Source: Caballeronia sp. GAFFF1 (lineage in GTDB: Bacteria; Pseudomonadota; Gammaproteobacteria; Burkholderiales; Burkholderiaceae). From it: DNA of 64,000 nucleotides. The stretch lies in contig NZ_JALQEM010000041.1 in NCBI RefSeq assembly GCF_023630705.1, positions 372,001-436,000 of the forward strand, written 5' to 3'. Below the pieces are notes generated by a model that saw nothing but the letters and a program-made list of their open reading frames with translations, did not search any database and was not told where the DNA came from. The first letter of the stretch is position 1. Each line of letters begins with the position of its first letter. Positions 34,229-44,200 of this stretch are shown here, piece after piece. The translations under genes and the position numbers were made by a program.

Positions 34229-35605
34229 TCAGGACGGATTGCGCGCCGCGCTGTTGTCCAGCTTGCCGAGCGTTTCCGGCACGACGAACGCGCCGACGAG
34301 GAAGATGATGCTGATCGCGCCGACGAAGATCGCGAGCGTCGACGGCAACTGGCTCGCGTCCTTCGCGACGAGCGAAACGAAGGTCGGCATCATCCCGCCG
34401 ATCGCGAAGCCGATGTTCCACGAGAGACCGGTGCCGGTCGCGCGGATCGCGGTCGGGAAGCGTTCGTTCAGGAAGATCAGAATCGGCGCATAGCCCGCGC
34501 TGCCGAGCGCGGAGAGCAGCACCGCGTAGACGCCGATCATGGTGATGCTTTGCGCCGTCGGCAGCAGCAGGAACAGGCCGGGCAGCGCGACGAGCCGAAT
34601 GAGGCCGATCCACACGAACGCGCTCTTGCGTCCGATGAATGTGGAGAGATGCCCCGCCGCGATCGATGCGAACACCACCGCGACGCTGCAGATCATCAGG
34701 ATCGCGGCGGCCGCGCCGTTCGGCGCATGGCTCACGACCTTGAGGAACGTCGGCAGATAGCCCGAAGTGAGGTAATAGCCGCTGCCGCCGCCGATCGTGA
34801 GCAGCAGGTTCACGAACAGCACCCCGCGATACTCGCGCGAAAACAGCGTGCGAATGGGCGAGCGCACGACTTCGACCGGCGCGGTCTTGACCTGCGCAGC
34901 CGCCTTCGCCGCCTTCTCCGCCGCGAGCTTCTTCCAGAGCGGCGATTCTTCGAGGCTGTTGAACACGAAGAGCCCGAGCACCGAACTCACGATGCCGGTG
35001 AAGAACATGCAGCGCCAGCCCCACGCATCGAAGAGTTCGCCCGGAAAGATGGACGACATCGCCAGATACGTGAGCGAGGCGAGCAACGCGCCGAGGCCCG
35101 CGCCGCCGCCGCCGATCAGCCCCGACACCGCGCCGCGATACTTCGGCGCGACCGATTCGGTGCCGATGGTATGCGTCGATGCCACGACGCCGCCGACGAA
35201 CACGCCCTGCACGAGACGCAGCAGCAGGAACAGGATCGGCGCGACGAGGCCGGCCTGCGCGACGGTCGGCAGCACGCCGAACGCCGCCGTCGAGATGCCG
35301 ACGCCGACCACCGCGAAGATCATCGCGCCCTTGCGGCCGTGGCGGTCCGCGTAGGAGCCGAAGAGCGCGGAGCCGAGCGGACGCATGAGCAGCGTCACCG
35401 CGAACGACGCATACACCGCCGCGAGCGATAGCATCGCGTGTTCGGACGGGAAGAAGAGACGCCCGACCACCGGCGCGACGTACAACAACACGAAGAGGTC
35501 GAACAGATCGAGCGCCCAGCCCATGCACGAGGCCAGCACCGCGCCCATGATCTGCCGCTGATTCACCGGAAGCGCGGCGGCCCCGTCTTGTGCAGCTACG
35601 GACAT
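34229..35605 (-). CDS. hmfT: MFS transporter, probable furan/aromatic acid permease (HmfT-like)
   Basis: A 458-residue, 12-helix major-facilitator protein of the metabolite:H+ symporter type. The conserved loop GSALFGSYADRHGRKGAM between helices 2 and 3 is present, and a long charged loop (about residues 195-230) separates the two halves. CTAGGAGATACAC precedes ATG 35605. It lies between the GMC oxidase and the hydroxylase-like gene within one transcription unit. In characterised HMF degraders an MFS gene (hmfT) accompanies the cluster. Uptake of 2-furoate or HMF is inferred from context. Confidence 0.85.
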   Translation of the reverse strand: MSVAAQDGAAALPVNQRQIMGAVLASCMGWALDLFDLFVLLYVAPVVGRLFFPSEHAMLSLAAVYASFAVTLLMRPLGSALFGSYADRHGRKGAMIFAVVGVGISTAAFGVLPTVAQAGLVAPILFLLLRLVQGVFVGGVVASTHTIGTESVAPKYRGAVSGLIGGGGAGLGALLASLTYLAMSSIFPGELFDAWGWRCMFFTGIVSSVLGLFVFNSLEESPLWKKLAAEKAAKAAAQVKTAPVEVVRSPIRTLFSREYRGVLFVNLLLTIGGGSGYYLTSGYLPTFLKVVSHAPNGAAAAILMICSVAVVFASIAAGHLSTFIGRKSAFVWIGLIRLVALPGLFLLLPTAQSITMIGVYAVLLSALGSAGYAPILIFLNERFPTAIRATGTGLSWNIGFAIGGMMPTFVSLVAKDASQLPSTLAIFVGAISIIFLVGAFVVPETLGKLDNSAARNPS

Positions 35606-35702
35606 GTGTATCTCCTAGTTTGTCACCGGGCCGTCTTTCGATCGCCCCGGTTTCGCAGGCACGTTTCTTATTGCGTGCTCTTGTCGAGGTTAAAAAAAAT
35701 CG

Positions 35703-37442
35703 TTAGTGGGCGGCGGCGAGCGGCGGCGACCCCGATACATCGAGTTCCGCGCGTTCGCGCCGCGCCGCGACCATCGCGTCGGCAATCTTCTCGGCGATCA
35801 TGATGGTCGGTATGTTCGTATTGGCCGATGGCAGCTTCGGCATCAGCGATGCATCCACCACGCGCAAGCCTCGCGCGCCATGCACGCGCCCTTGCCCGTC
35901 CGTGACGGCATCGCGGTCCTTTGCGCCGCCCATGCGGCAGGTGCCGCTCGCGTGCCACACGCCGAACACGTTCGCGCGGATAAAGTCCGCGAGCGCGCGG
36001 TCGTCGGCGAGCAGCGCGTTCATCTTCAGGCCGCGCGTGAAGAAGCGTTCGATCAACATCCGGCGCACGGGCGCGGGCGTGTCCAGCAGAAGCCCGAGCG
36101 CGGACGTCAAGAGCGCGTTGCCCTCGCCGACCTTGCTCAACGCCTTCACGCGCGGCGAGAAGGCAGCCGGGAAGAAGTCGCGTTCATCGCGGCTCAGACC
36201 CGACGCTTCCACGATGCGCGCAAGCATGCGCACGCCGACGGCGAGCCGCTCTACATCGCGTTCGTCGTCCAGCAGATTCAGATCGACGCGCGGCGCGGCG
36301 GCGGCATCGGCGGAAACGAGCTGCACGCGGCCGCGCGAATACGGCCGGTTGCACCACAGAAAGAACAGCCCCAGCCGGTTGCCGAGCGCATGCCATGCGG
36401 CGCGTGTCGCGCTCGACAGATACAGGTCCGACTCGTCGCAGCCCGCGACGCCCGAACTGAGACGCGCGGCCATCATGCTGGCGCGGCGTCGCGCGAGCGG
36501 CATGCGAAAGCGCGGCTCGAGAAAATGACAGAACGTGAGCGACGGATGATCCTGCAGATTGCGTCCGACGCCCGGCAGATCCACCGCGCACGCAATGCCG
36601 AGCGCCGCGAGTTCGCGCGCATCGCCGATGCCGGCGCGCATCAAAAGCGCCGGCGATTGCAGCGCGCCCGCGCTCACGACCACTTCGCCCGCATCGAAGC
36701 GCAGGCGCTCGCCGTCTTCGTCCACCGCGATTACGCCGCGCGCCGTCGCGCCTTCCATCACGATGCGCTCGACACGCAGCTTCGGGTACACCGCGAGATT
36801 GGGGCGCTTGCGCGTCGCTTCGTCCAGATAGGCGATGGCCGTGGACACGCGCTTGTCGTCCTCGTTCGAGAACGCGCCGGGAAAAAAGCCGTCGCCGAAC
36901 TCGCCGTTTTGATCCTGCAACTCGGCGACGTCCTGCGCGCGCAAGCCCTGGCCGAACGCATGACAGAACGCCGGCCAGTCCTTCGGCATGATGCGGCGGA
37001 TCGGCACCGGGCCGTCGCCGCCGTGCAGTTCGCCGCCGGGAAAGTCGAGGTCGCGTTCCAGCTTGCGAAAGTACGGCAGCACGTCGCGCCACGCCCAGCC
37101 GTCGGCGCCCGTCGCGGCCCAGTCGTCGTAATCGCGCGGCAAGCCGCGATTGGCCGACTGCACGTTGATGCTCGACCCGCCGCCCATCACGCGGCCCTGC
37201 TCGTACACGCGCGGCGCGGCCTGCTTCGTGGCTTTCGCTTTCAGGTCCGGCCAGATGTACGTGTCGCCGCAGAAGACCGGCATCGGATAGCTGTCGAGAA
37301 TGGCCTCGGGCACCGCGCCCGGCGGCGTGTCCGCGCCCGCCTCGATCAGCGCGACACGCAGCGACGGCAACGCCGACAGCCGATGCGCGAGCACGCATCC
37401 CGCCGAACCGCCGCCCACGATCACGTAATCGAAGCGTCTCAT
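35703..37442 (-). CDS. hmfH: GMC oxidoreductase, probable HMF/furfural oxidase HmfH
   Basis: A 579-residue FAD enzyme of the glucose-methanol-choline family. The FAD motif VIVGGGSAGCVLAHRL is at the N-terminus (about residues 8-22). The GMC signature RVYEQGRVMGGGSSIN follows, and the catalytic histidine region is VWHASGTCRMG near the C-terminus. In the furan pathway HmfH oxidises HMF through its aldehydes and acids to 2,5-furandicarboxylate. Assignment rests on family plus the surrounding hmf genes; alone it would only be called choline dehydrogenase-like. GGAAGACG precedes ATG 37442. Confidence 0.85.
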   Translation of the reverse strand: MRRFDYVIVGGGSAGCVLAHRLSALPSLRVALIEAGADTPPGAVPEAILDSYPMPVFCGDTYIWPDLKAKATKQAAPRVYEQGRVMGGGSSINVQSANRGLPRDYDDWAATGADGWAWRDVLPYFRKLERDLDFPGGELHGGDGPVPIRRIMPKDWPAFCHAFGQGLRAQDVAELQDQNGEFGDGFFPGAFSNEDDKRVSTAIAYLDEATRKRPNLAVYPKLRVERIVMEGATARGVIAVDEDGERLRFDAGEVVVSAGALQSPALLMRAGIGDARELAALGIACAVDLPGVGRNLQDHPSLTFCHFLEPRFRMPLARRRASMMAARLSSGVAGCDESDLYLSSATRAAWHALGNRLGLFFLWCNRPYSRGRVQLVSADAAAAPRVDLNLLDDERDVERLAVGVRMLARIVEASGLSRDERDFFPAAFSPRVKALSKVGEGNALLTSALGLLLDTPAPVRRMLIERFFTRGLKMNALLADDRALADFIRANVFGVWHASGTCRMGGAKDRDAVTDGQGRVHGARGLRVVDASLMPKLPSANTNIPTIMIAEKIADAMVAARRERAELDVSGSPPLAAAH

Positions 37443-37465
37443 GTCGTCTTCCTTTGTCTGCGTTG

Positions 37466-38272
37466 TCAGAAGCCGCGGAACACCGGCTTGCGCTTGCCGT
37501 GGAACGCCTCGACGCCTTCTCGGAAGTCGTCCGACGAGCGCAGGCGGCTATAGCAATGCCCTTCCAGTTCGATCGCGATGGAAAGCGGCGCGTCTTCCGA
37601 ATCGTTCAGGAGCTTCTTCGCGGTGCGCTGCGCGAGCGGCGAGAACGCGCGCAGTTCGTCGACCAGCGCGTCCGTCGCGGCTTCGAGTTCGGCGTCGGGC
37701 ACGCAGTCCACCGCAATGCCCCACTCGTACGCCTGCTTGCCGGGAATGCGGCGCGAGCGCATCACGATGTCCTTGGTCCGGCCGATGCCGACCATCGCCT
37801 GCAAGCGCGCCGAGCCGCCCGAGCCGGGAATCTGGCCGAGCTTCTGTTCGGGCAGCGCGTAGAACGTCGTATCCGTGACGATGCGGAAATCGCACGCGAG
37901 CGACAACTCGAAGCCCACGCCGAAGCAGAAGCCGCGATTGGCTGCGATCACCGGCTTCGAGCAGCGCGCGGGCGCCGCGATGTTCCATGCGAGCTTCGAC
38001 ACGTGTTCGGGCGACGCTTCCAGGAAGCCCTTGATGTCGCCGCCGCTCGAAAAGTGCTCGCCGTTCGCGCGCACGACGATCACGCGCACGCGCTCGTCGT
38101 CGTCCAGTGCTTCGAATGCGGCGCGCAACTGGTCGCGGGCGTGCATCGAAATGACGTTGAACGGCGGCCGGTGCAGGATGATGTCGGCACGTTCGCGTTC
38201 GGCGTCGATCTCGACCGAGAAGCCGTCGAGGTCTTGCAGCAGCGTCTGGCCGCGGTGGTTCAGGTCGGTCAT
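37466..38272 (-). CDS. hmfE: Enoyl-CoA hydratase family, probable 2-oxoglutaroyl-CoA hydrolase HmfE
   Basis: A 268-residue crotonase-fold protein. The two oxyanion-hole segments are GEHFSSGGDIKGF and NRGFCFGVGFELSLACDF. A catalytic glutamate lies in LPEQKLGQIPGSGG. In the furoate pathway HmfE cleaves the CoA thioester after ring opening to release 2-oxoglutarate. It sits between the GMC oxidase (23 bp) and the CoA synthetase (6 bp), all tightly packed. Family certain; specific function from gene order. Confidence 0.86.
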   Translation of the reverse strand: MTDLNHRGQTLLQDLDGFSVEIDAERERADIILHRPPFNVISMHARDQLRAAFEALDDDERVRVIVVRANGEHFSSGGDIKGFLEASPEHVSKLAWNIAAPARCSKPVIAANRGFCFGVGFELSLACDFRIVTDTTFYALPEQKLGQIPGSGGSARLQAMVGIGRTKDIVMRSRRIPGKQAYEWGIAVDCVPDAELEAATDALVDELRAFSPLAQRTAKKLLNDSEDAPLSIAIELEGHCYSRLRSSDDFREGVEAFHGKRKPVFRGF

Positions 38273-38278
38273 GTGGGG

Positions 38279-39883
38279 TTACTCCTTCGTGGTTTCCATA
38301 CGTTGTGCGAGCGGCGCGCTGTCGGGCGTAGCATCGGGCACGTACTCGCCCGCCGAGAGCTTGCGGCGCAGGATCTTGCCGACCGGCGACTTCGGAATGT
38401 CATCGACGAACACGTAGTCGCGCGGGCGCTTGAAGTTGACGAGGTCGGACTGGCGGCACCAGGCGTCGAGCCCTTCGGCATCGACATATTCGCGGCGCTT
38501 GATGAACGCGACCACGCGCTGGCCCCAGCGCTCGTCCTTCACGCCTGCGACCGCGACTTCATCGACGGCGGGATGCAGCGAGAGCACCGACTCGATATCC
38601 ACGGGCGAAATGTTTTCGCCGCCGCTGATGATCATGTCGTCCACGCGGCCGGTCACGTAGAGGTCGCCGTCAGCGTCGAAATAGCCGGTGTCGCCGGTGA
38701 AGTACCAGCCGTCGCGCAGAGACTTCGCGTTCGCGTCCGGGCGGTTCCAGTAGCCTTCGAATGCTTCGTCGCCGAGCAGGTCCGCGATGATCTGCCCTTC
38801 CTCGCCGGCGGCCGCCGTCTGCTCGGGCGAGACGGCATCGAGCTTCACCACGCGCAGCCGCGTGTTGATGCCCGCGCGCCCCGCGCTGCCCGGCTTTCGG
38901 GTCGCGTCCTGATCGATGCTGAACGTGTAGACCTCGGACGAGCCGTAGTGATTGACGAACAGTTCCGGCTGGAACGCGGCCGAGAGGCGCTTGAGCAGGC
39001 CGTCGTTCATCGGCGCGCCCGCGAAGCCGAGCTTTCTGACCGACGACGTATCCGTGCTCGCGAAACCGCTGTCGGCGAGCAGGTCGTGATAGAGCGTCGG
39101 CACGAGATAGAGGCACGTCAGCCGGTGCGTTGCGATGGAGTCGAGCGCGAGCTTCGCGTTCCAGCGGCGCACGCAGACGAACACGCCATCGACGAGCGCC
39201 ATCGCAAGCAGCGAGCGCACGCCCATCGTGTGATAGAGCGGCATCACGCCGAGCGTGCGTTCGCCGCGCCGGTACAGGTTCTGCGCGACGTGCGCGAGCG
39301 CGCCCGCGCGTTCGTGGCGGTGGCGGCGCGGCACGCCCTTCGGCTTGCCGGTGGTGCCCGACGTGTAGAGGATCAGCGAGATGTCGTCGGCGGTGGCATG
39401 GGCGCTGTCGTCGATGCGCCCGGCTGTGCAGTCGCTCGCGCATTCCGGCGCGCGCTCGGCGGTCAGCGCGTCGAACGTCAGCGTGCCGCCGGATACGTCG
39501 TCCAGTCCGATGCGCGGCAGGTTCTGCGCCGACGCGCTCTGCATCACGGCATCGGCGGAAACGGGTTCGTAGACGATCGCCTTCACGCCTGCGTCCGTCA
39601 CGCAGTATTCGACTTCTTCCGGCTTCGCGCGCCAGTTGAGCGGCACGATCACGATGCCCGCGAACTGCCCTGCCCAATGCAGCGTCGCCATTTCCCAGCG
39701 GTTTTGCAGCACGACGAGCAGCCGGTCGCCGCGTCGCACGCCGAGCGCGCGCAGGCCATCCGCGACATTCAGGATCACGCGATGCCACGCCGCGTACGTG
39801 AGTTGCAGGTCGCCGTCGACCAGCGCGAGCGCATTCGGACTGCGCTCGACGCTTTGAAGGAAAGTGCGCCCGAGATCAAGCAT
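38279..39883 (-). CDS. hmfD: AMP-dependent acyl-CoA synthetase, probable furoyl-CoA synthetase HmfD
   Basis: A 534-residue ANL-superfamily ligase. The ATP-binding P-loop YTSGTTGKPKG is at residues 173-183. NHYGSSEVYTFS and YFTGDTGYFDADGDLYVTGR follow in order, and the C-terminal catalytic lysine is in SPVGKILRRKL. GAAGGAGA sits seven bases before ATG 39883; the longer frame is unsupported. Its start overlaps the stop of the iron-sulfur subunit gene. In the pathway HmfD activates 2-furoate to furoyl-CoA with ATP. Cytoplasmic. Confidence 0.88.
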   Translation of the reverse strand: MLDLGRTFLQSVERSPNALALVDGDLQLTYAAWHRVILNVADGLRALGVRRGDRLLVVLQNRWEMATLHWAGQFAGIVIVPLNWRAKPEEVEYCVTDAGVKAIVYEPVSADAVMQSASAQNLPRIGLDDVSGGTLTFDALTAERAPECASDCTAGRIDDSAHATADDISLILYTSGTTGKPKGVPRRHRHERAGALAHVAQNLYRRGERTLGVMPLYHTMGVRSLLAMALVDGVFVCVRRWNAKLALDSIATHRLTCLYLVPTLYHDLLADSGFASTDTSSVRKLGFAGAPMNDGLLKRLSAAFQPELFVNHYGSSEVYTFSIDQDATRKPGSAGRAGINTRLRVVKLDAVSPEQTAAAGEEGQIIADLLGDEAFEGYWNRPDANAKSLRDGWYFTGDTGYFDADGDLYVTGRVDDMIISGGENISPVDIESVLSLHPAVDEVAVAGVKDERWGQRVVAFIKRREYVDAEGLDAWCRQSDLVNFKRPRDYVFVDDIPKSPVGKILRRKLSAGEYVPDATPDSAPLAQRMETTKE

Positions 39884-40412
39884 GTTCGGTCTCCTTCGAG
39901 TTTGCCTTCGCCTGACGGCGCGCGGCGACATCGAGCACGGCCGCGACGATGGGCGTATAGCCCGTGCAGCGGCAGATGTGGCCCGAAAGCATCTCGCGCA
40001 CCTGTTCCTCTGTCGGGTCCGGCACGCGTTGCAGATAATCCGCGCACGACATCAGAATGCCCGCCGTGCAAAAGCCGCACTGCAACGCGTGATGCCGCTG
40101 AAACGCCTGCTGCAAGTCGCCGAGCGTCTGCTCCGGCGCGAGACCTTCGACGGTGTCGATGCGCCGTCCGTCCGCCTGCAACGCGAGCATCAGGCACGAG
40201 CGCGCGGCGATGCCGTCGACATGCACCGTGCATGCGCCGCAGACGCCGTGCTCGCAGCCGACGTGCGTGCCCGTCGCGCCGAGTTCGTGCCGGATGAAAT
40301 CCGACAGCAGTTCGCGCGGCTCGCAATAGCCGCTGCGTTCGCGGCCGTTGAGCGTCAGCGTGATGCGCTGCTGCTCGCCGTGCCGCATGATGTTCTCCGC
40401 CGTGTTGCTCAC
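39876..40412 (-). CDS. hmfC: 2Fe-2S subunit of Mo hydroxylase (HmfC-like)
   Basis: A 178-residue electron-transfer subunit with two 2Fe-2S clusters. The ferredoxin-type cluster uses CEHGVCGAC plus a later Cys (53, 58, 61, 73), and the second uses CGFC...CRC (112, 115, 147, 149). GTG 40412 overlaps the stop of the FAD subunit (GTGA) and has GAGGAGGCGAA before it, so it is preferred. ATG 40388 would shorten the protein by eight residues and is the alternative. With the FAD and Mo subunits it forms the furoyl-CoA dehydrogenase that hydroxylates furoyl-CoA using water. Confidence 0.9.
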   Translation of the reverse strand: MSNTAENIMRHGEQQRITLTLNGRERSGYCEPRELLSDFIRHELGATGTHVGCEHGVCGACTVHVDGIAARSCLMLALQADGRRIDTVEGLAPEQTLGDLQQAFQRHHALQCGFCTAGILMSCADYLQRVPDPTEEQVREMLSGHICRCTGYTPIVAAVLDVAARRQAKANSKETEHA

Positions 40413-41230
40413 TTCGCCTCCTCGATCACGCGCCATCCCAGTTGCCGGACCAGATTCCGGCGATACTTCGCGCTGATGTGCGCGTCGTCCTGCGCGTTCA
40501 GTTTCCAGCTCAGGTCGTTCAATGCGCCGCGCAGGTCGTCGCCTGTCAGACGCGGCCAGGTCTCGGCAACCGGCCGGTCCGCGACGCCGCCTACCGCGAT
40601 GCGGATCGCGTCGTCGGTCACGATCGCCGCGCACGCGACCACCGCGAAATCGCCATGCCGCGCCGAGAACTCGGCGAACCCGTGACGCTCGCCGGGCTTT
40701 CTCAACGGAAAGCGCACGGCTTCCACCACTTCGTCGGGCTCGCGCGCCGTCATCAGCATTCCCTGAAAGAAGTCCTGCGCGGCGAGCGTGCGGCGCTTCT
40801 TCTTCGAGCGCAGCACGACGTCGCCGCCGAGCGCGGCCAGCACGAGCGGCAGTTCCGCGCTCGGATCGGCATGCGCGATGGAACCGCACACCGTCCCGCG
40901 ATTGCGGATCTGAAAATGCGAGATGTTCGGAAACGCCATCGCGAGCAACGGCACTTCGTCGCGCAACGAGCGGCGCCACTCGACGCCGCCTTGCGTCGCC
41001 GCCGCGCTCACGACGAGATGGCCCGTTTTGTCATCGACGCGCACGGCGTCCAGCTCGGCGGTGCGCGAGATATCGACCAACACGCGCGGCTGCGCGAGCC
41101 GCATGTTGAGCACCGCCATCAGCGACTGCCCGCCCGCCAGCACGCGGGCGTCTTCGCCGTGTTGCGCGAGCGCGTCGAGCGCGTGTTGCGTCGTCATCGC
41201 GCGTAGATAATCGAACGGCGCGGGTTTCAT
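40409..41230 (-). CDS. hmfB: FAD-binding subunit of Mo hydroxylase (HmfB-like)
   Basis: A 273-residue CoxM/CutM-type flavoprotein subunit. FAD contacts are ARVLAGGQSLM (about residues 28-38) and RNRGTVCGSIAHADP. The C-terminal CO_deh_flav domain covers about 180-270. CAGGAGG precedes ATG 41230, which overlaps the stop of the Mo subunit gene (ATGA). It passes electrons from the Fe-S subunit to the acceptor. The order Mo subunit, FAD subunit, Fe-S subunit matches furoyl-CoA dehydrogenase operons. Subunit letters B and C follow my memory of the Cupriavidus naming and may be swapped. Confidence 0.9.
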   Translation of the reverse strand: MKPAPFDYLRAMTTQHALDALAQHGEDARVLAGGQSLMAVLNMRLAQPRVLVDISRTAELDAVRVDDKTGHLVVSAAATQGGVEWRRSLRDEVPLLAMAFPNISHFQIRNRGTVCGSIAHADPSAELPLVLAALGGDVVLRSKKKRRTLAAQDFFQGMLMTAREPDEVVEAVRFPLRKPGERHGFAEFSARHGDFAVVACAAIVTDDAIRIAVGGVADRPVAETWPRLTGDDLRGALNDLSWKLNAQDDAHISAKYRRNLVRQLGWRVIEEAK

Positions 41231-44200
41231 GCGTTCCTCCTGAAACGGCCGAGGAGCCGCGCGATCCACGAGCTGCGCTGCGCCACCGGCTTGCCCGCCG
41301 CCTGCCGGCCGAGCGATTCGAACAACTGCCTGAGCACCACTTTCGCCGCGCCTTCGAGCATGCGGCCGCCGACCGCCGCGACCTTGCCGGAGACCTGCGC
41401 TTCGTAGTCGTATGCGAGGCGCGTGCCGCCGCCATGCGGCGTCAGTTCGACGAGACCGTTGCCGCGCGCGCTGCCGAGCGGCGAGATGCCCGCGCCCGCG
41501 AGACGCAGGCGGCGCGGCGCGTCGATCTCCGACAAGCCGATGCGCGCCTCGAAACGCGCCTTGATCATGCCGACGCCCACCGTCACGTCCGCGCGATACT
41601 GGTTCGGCGCGGTCTCTTCCAGCGCGTGACAGCCGGGAATGACGTTGGCGAGCGCCTTCGGGTCGAGCAGCACGGCGAACACCGCTTCGGGCGTCGCGGG
41701 CAAATCGACCGTGCCTTGCGCCGTCAATGCCTTGCCGCCGCCCGGCGTCGCGGGCTTCGCCGGTGCTGCTTCGCGGTATTCGGGGCGCGACGGCTCCGGA
41801 TCGTCGATGCCGATCAGCGCCATCACCTTCTGCGGCGTGAGCGGCAGTCGAATGTCGTCGACGCCGAGCGCATCCGCCACCGCATTCGCGATGCATGGCG
41901 GCGTGCTCATGTTGTTGCCTTCGCCGAGCCCTTTCGCGCCGAGCGGCGTGAACGGCGACGGCGTTTCGAGATGCACGATCACCGGATCGGGCACTTCGCA
42001 GGTCGTCGGCATCAGATAGTCGGCGAGCGTGCCCGACTGGAAGCTGCCGTCCGCGCCGTAGCGGAACTCTTCCATCAGCGCGGCGCCGAGCCCTTGCGCG
42101 AACGCGCCGCGAATCTGGCCGTCCGCGAGCGCGGGGTTCAAAAGCGTGCCGGCGTCGTGCGCGGTCACGTATCGGTCGATGCGCACGCGCCCCGTCGCGC
42201 GGTCCACTTCGACGGCGCACATGTCGAACGCGAAGCCATACGCCGCCGATGTATTGATGCGGTCCTCTTCATCGGGCGCGTCCATGTGCGGCGGCGACCA
42301 GAACACCGTCTCGCGCAGACCCGGCTCCTCGCCTTCGGGCAGAAGCGCGGGCGCCCAGTGCGGCGCGTTGCTCGCCGCGCGCGCGAACGGCAACGCGCGG
42401 TCTTCGGCATCTTTCGGGAAAATGCGCGCACGTTCGAAGCGCACGTCGTCGGCTGCGCAGCCGAACTGCTTCGCGAGAATGCGCGAGAGCTTCTCGCGCA
42501 CGCGCGTTGCGGCGAGATGCACCGTGCCGGCCACCGCGCCCGCGAAGCGGCTCGAATAGTTGCCCGCCGCGACGGACCACGCGTCCTTGTGCGTGTCGAA
42601 TTCCACGTTCACGACGATGTCCTTCGGGTCCAGCCCGAGCACATCGGCGACGACTTGCGCGCACACCGTCATGTGGCCCTGGCCCGCGGGCGTCGATGCA
42701 ATCGTGACGACCACGCCGCCGAGCAGATCCACGCTCACGGTCGCGCTGGCTATCGCGCCGTTCTTCGGGCCGGCCTTCTTGCGCGCGTCGGGCGGCATGA
42801 CGGTCGTGATATAGCCCATGTTCGATACGGACGGCTCGACGATCGCGGCAAAGCCGATGCCATAGAGACGCCCTTCCCTGCGAGCCGCGTCGCGCCGCGC
42901 GACGAGTTCTTCGTAGCCGCCCTGCGCGTTCGAAAGCCGCAGCGCCTCCTGATAGTTGCCCGAATCGAGCAGCGCGCCCGCTGCCGCGCGATACGGGAAC
43001 GCATCGGCGGGAACGAAGTTGCGGCGGTACACGTCGAGCACATCGAGCTTCAGTTCGATGGCGATGCGCTGAATCAGCCGCTCCAGCGCGAAATACACCT
43101 GCGGTCCGCCGAAGCCGCGCACGAGGCCGGTCGGCGTCTTGTTGGTCAGCACCACGCGGTTGCGCACGGCGAGGTTCGGAATCGCATACGCGCCCGTCAG
43201 ACAGCCATGCATCCGGTAGAAGGTCGCGGGCTCGGGCGCGCGCACGTAGCCGCCCACGTCTTCGAGTTGATCGTATGAAAGCGCAAGAATGCGGCCGTCG
43301 CTTTCCACGGCGGCTTCGATGGTGGACAGACGCGCGGTCGCGGAGGTCGCGGCGCTCAGGTGTTCGAGCCGGTCCTCGACCCATTTCACCGGCGCGCCGG
43401 CCTTGCGCGAGGCGAGGCACATCAAGACGACATACGGAAACACCGCCTGCTTCACGCCGAAGCTGCCGCCGGAATCGCGCGGGGCCTTGTGGCGCAAGCG
43501 GTTAGCGGGAACGTTGAGCGCCATCGCCATCACGGCGTGCAGCGAGAACGGACCCATGAAATTCGAGGTGACGTCGTAGCCTTCGTCGCCCGACAGGTAT
43601 TCGGCAATCACCACGCCGCATTCGATCGGCGCGCACGTATTGCGCGGATAGTGCGCGACGAGTTTCACGCGATGCGGCGCGCGCTCGAACGCGGCTTGCG
43701 GATCGCCATAGCTGAAATGCCGGTCGCTGATCACGTTTGTGCCGACGCGTTCGTGCAGCACGGGCGAATCGCCCTGCACCGCTTGTTCGATGGACGTGAC
43801 CGGATCGCGCAGCGCGTACTCGACCTTGATGAGGTCCATCGCGTCTTCGGCAATGGCGCGCGATTCCGCCATCACGACTGCAACCGGCTCGCCGACATAG
43901 CGCACGCGGTCCATTGCGAGCGCCCACTGTTCCATCGGCGACTTCACGCCGACCACGAACGGCCGCGACCACGGACGCAAGTCGTCGCGCGTGAGAATGG
44001 CGCGCACGCCGTGCAGCTTCGACGCGGCTTCGGTGTCGATGGACACGATATCCGCATGCGCATGCGGCGAGCGCAGAATGGCGGCTTGCAGCGTGCCGGG
44101 CTTCACGGCGAGGTCGTCGCCGTAGCGGCCACGGCCCGTCAGGATCGCCGGGTCTTCGAAACGAGGCATCGGACGGCCGACGTGGCGCTCGGGCGCGGCG

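Noticed and set aside
37454..40297. A 947-codon plus-strand open frame opposite hmfE, hmfD and hmfC
   Set aside because: Same reason: it mirrors three well-supported enzymes on the other strand and has no recognisable motif.
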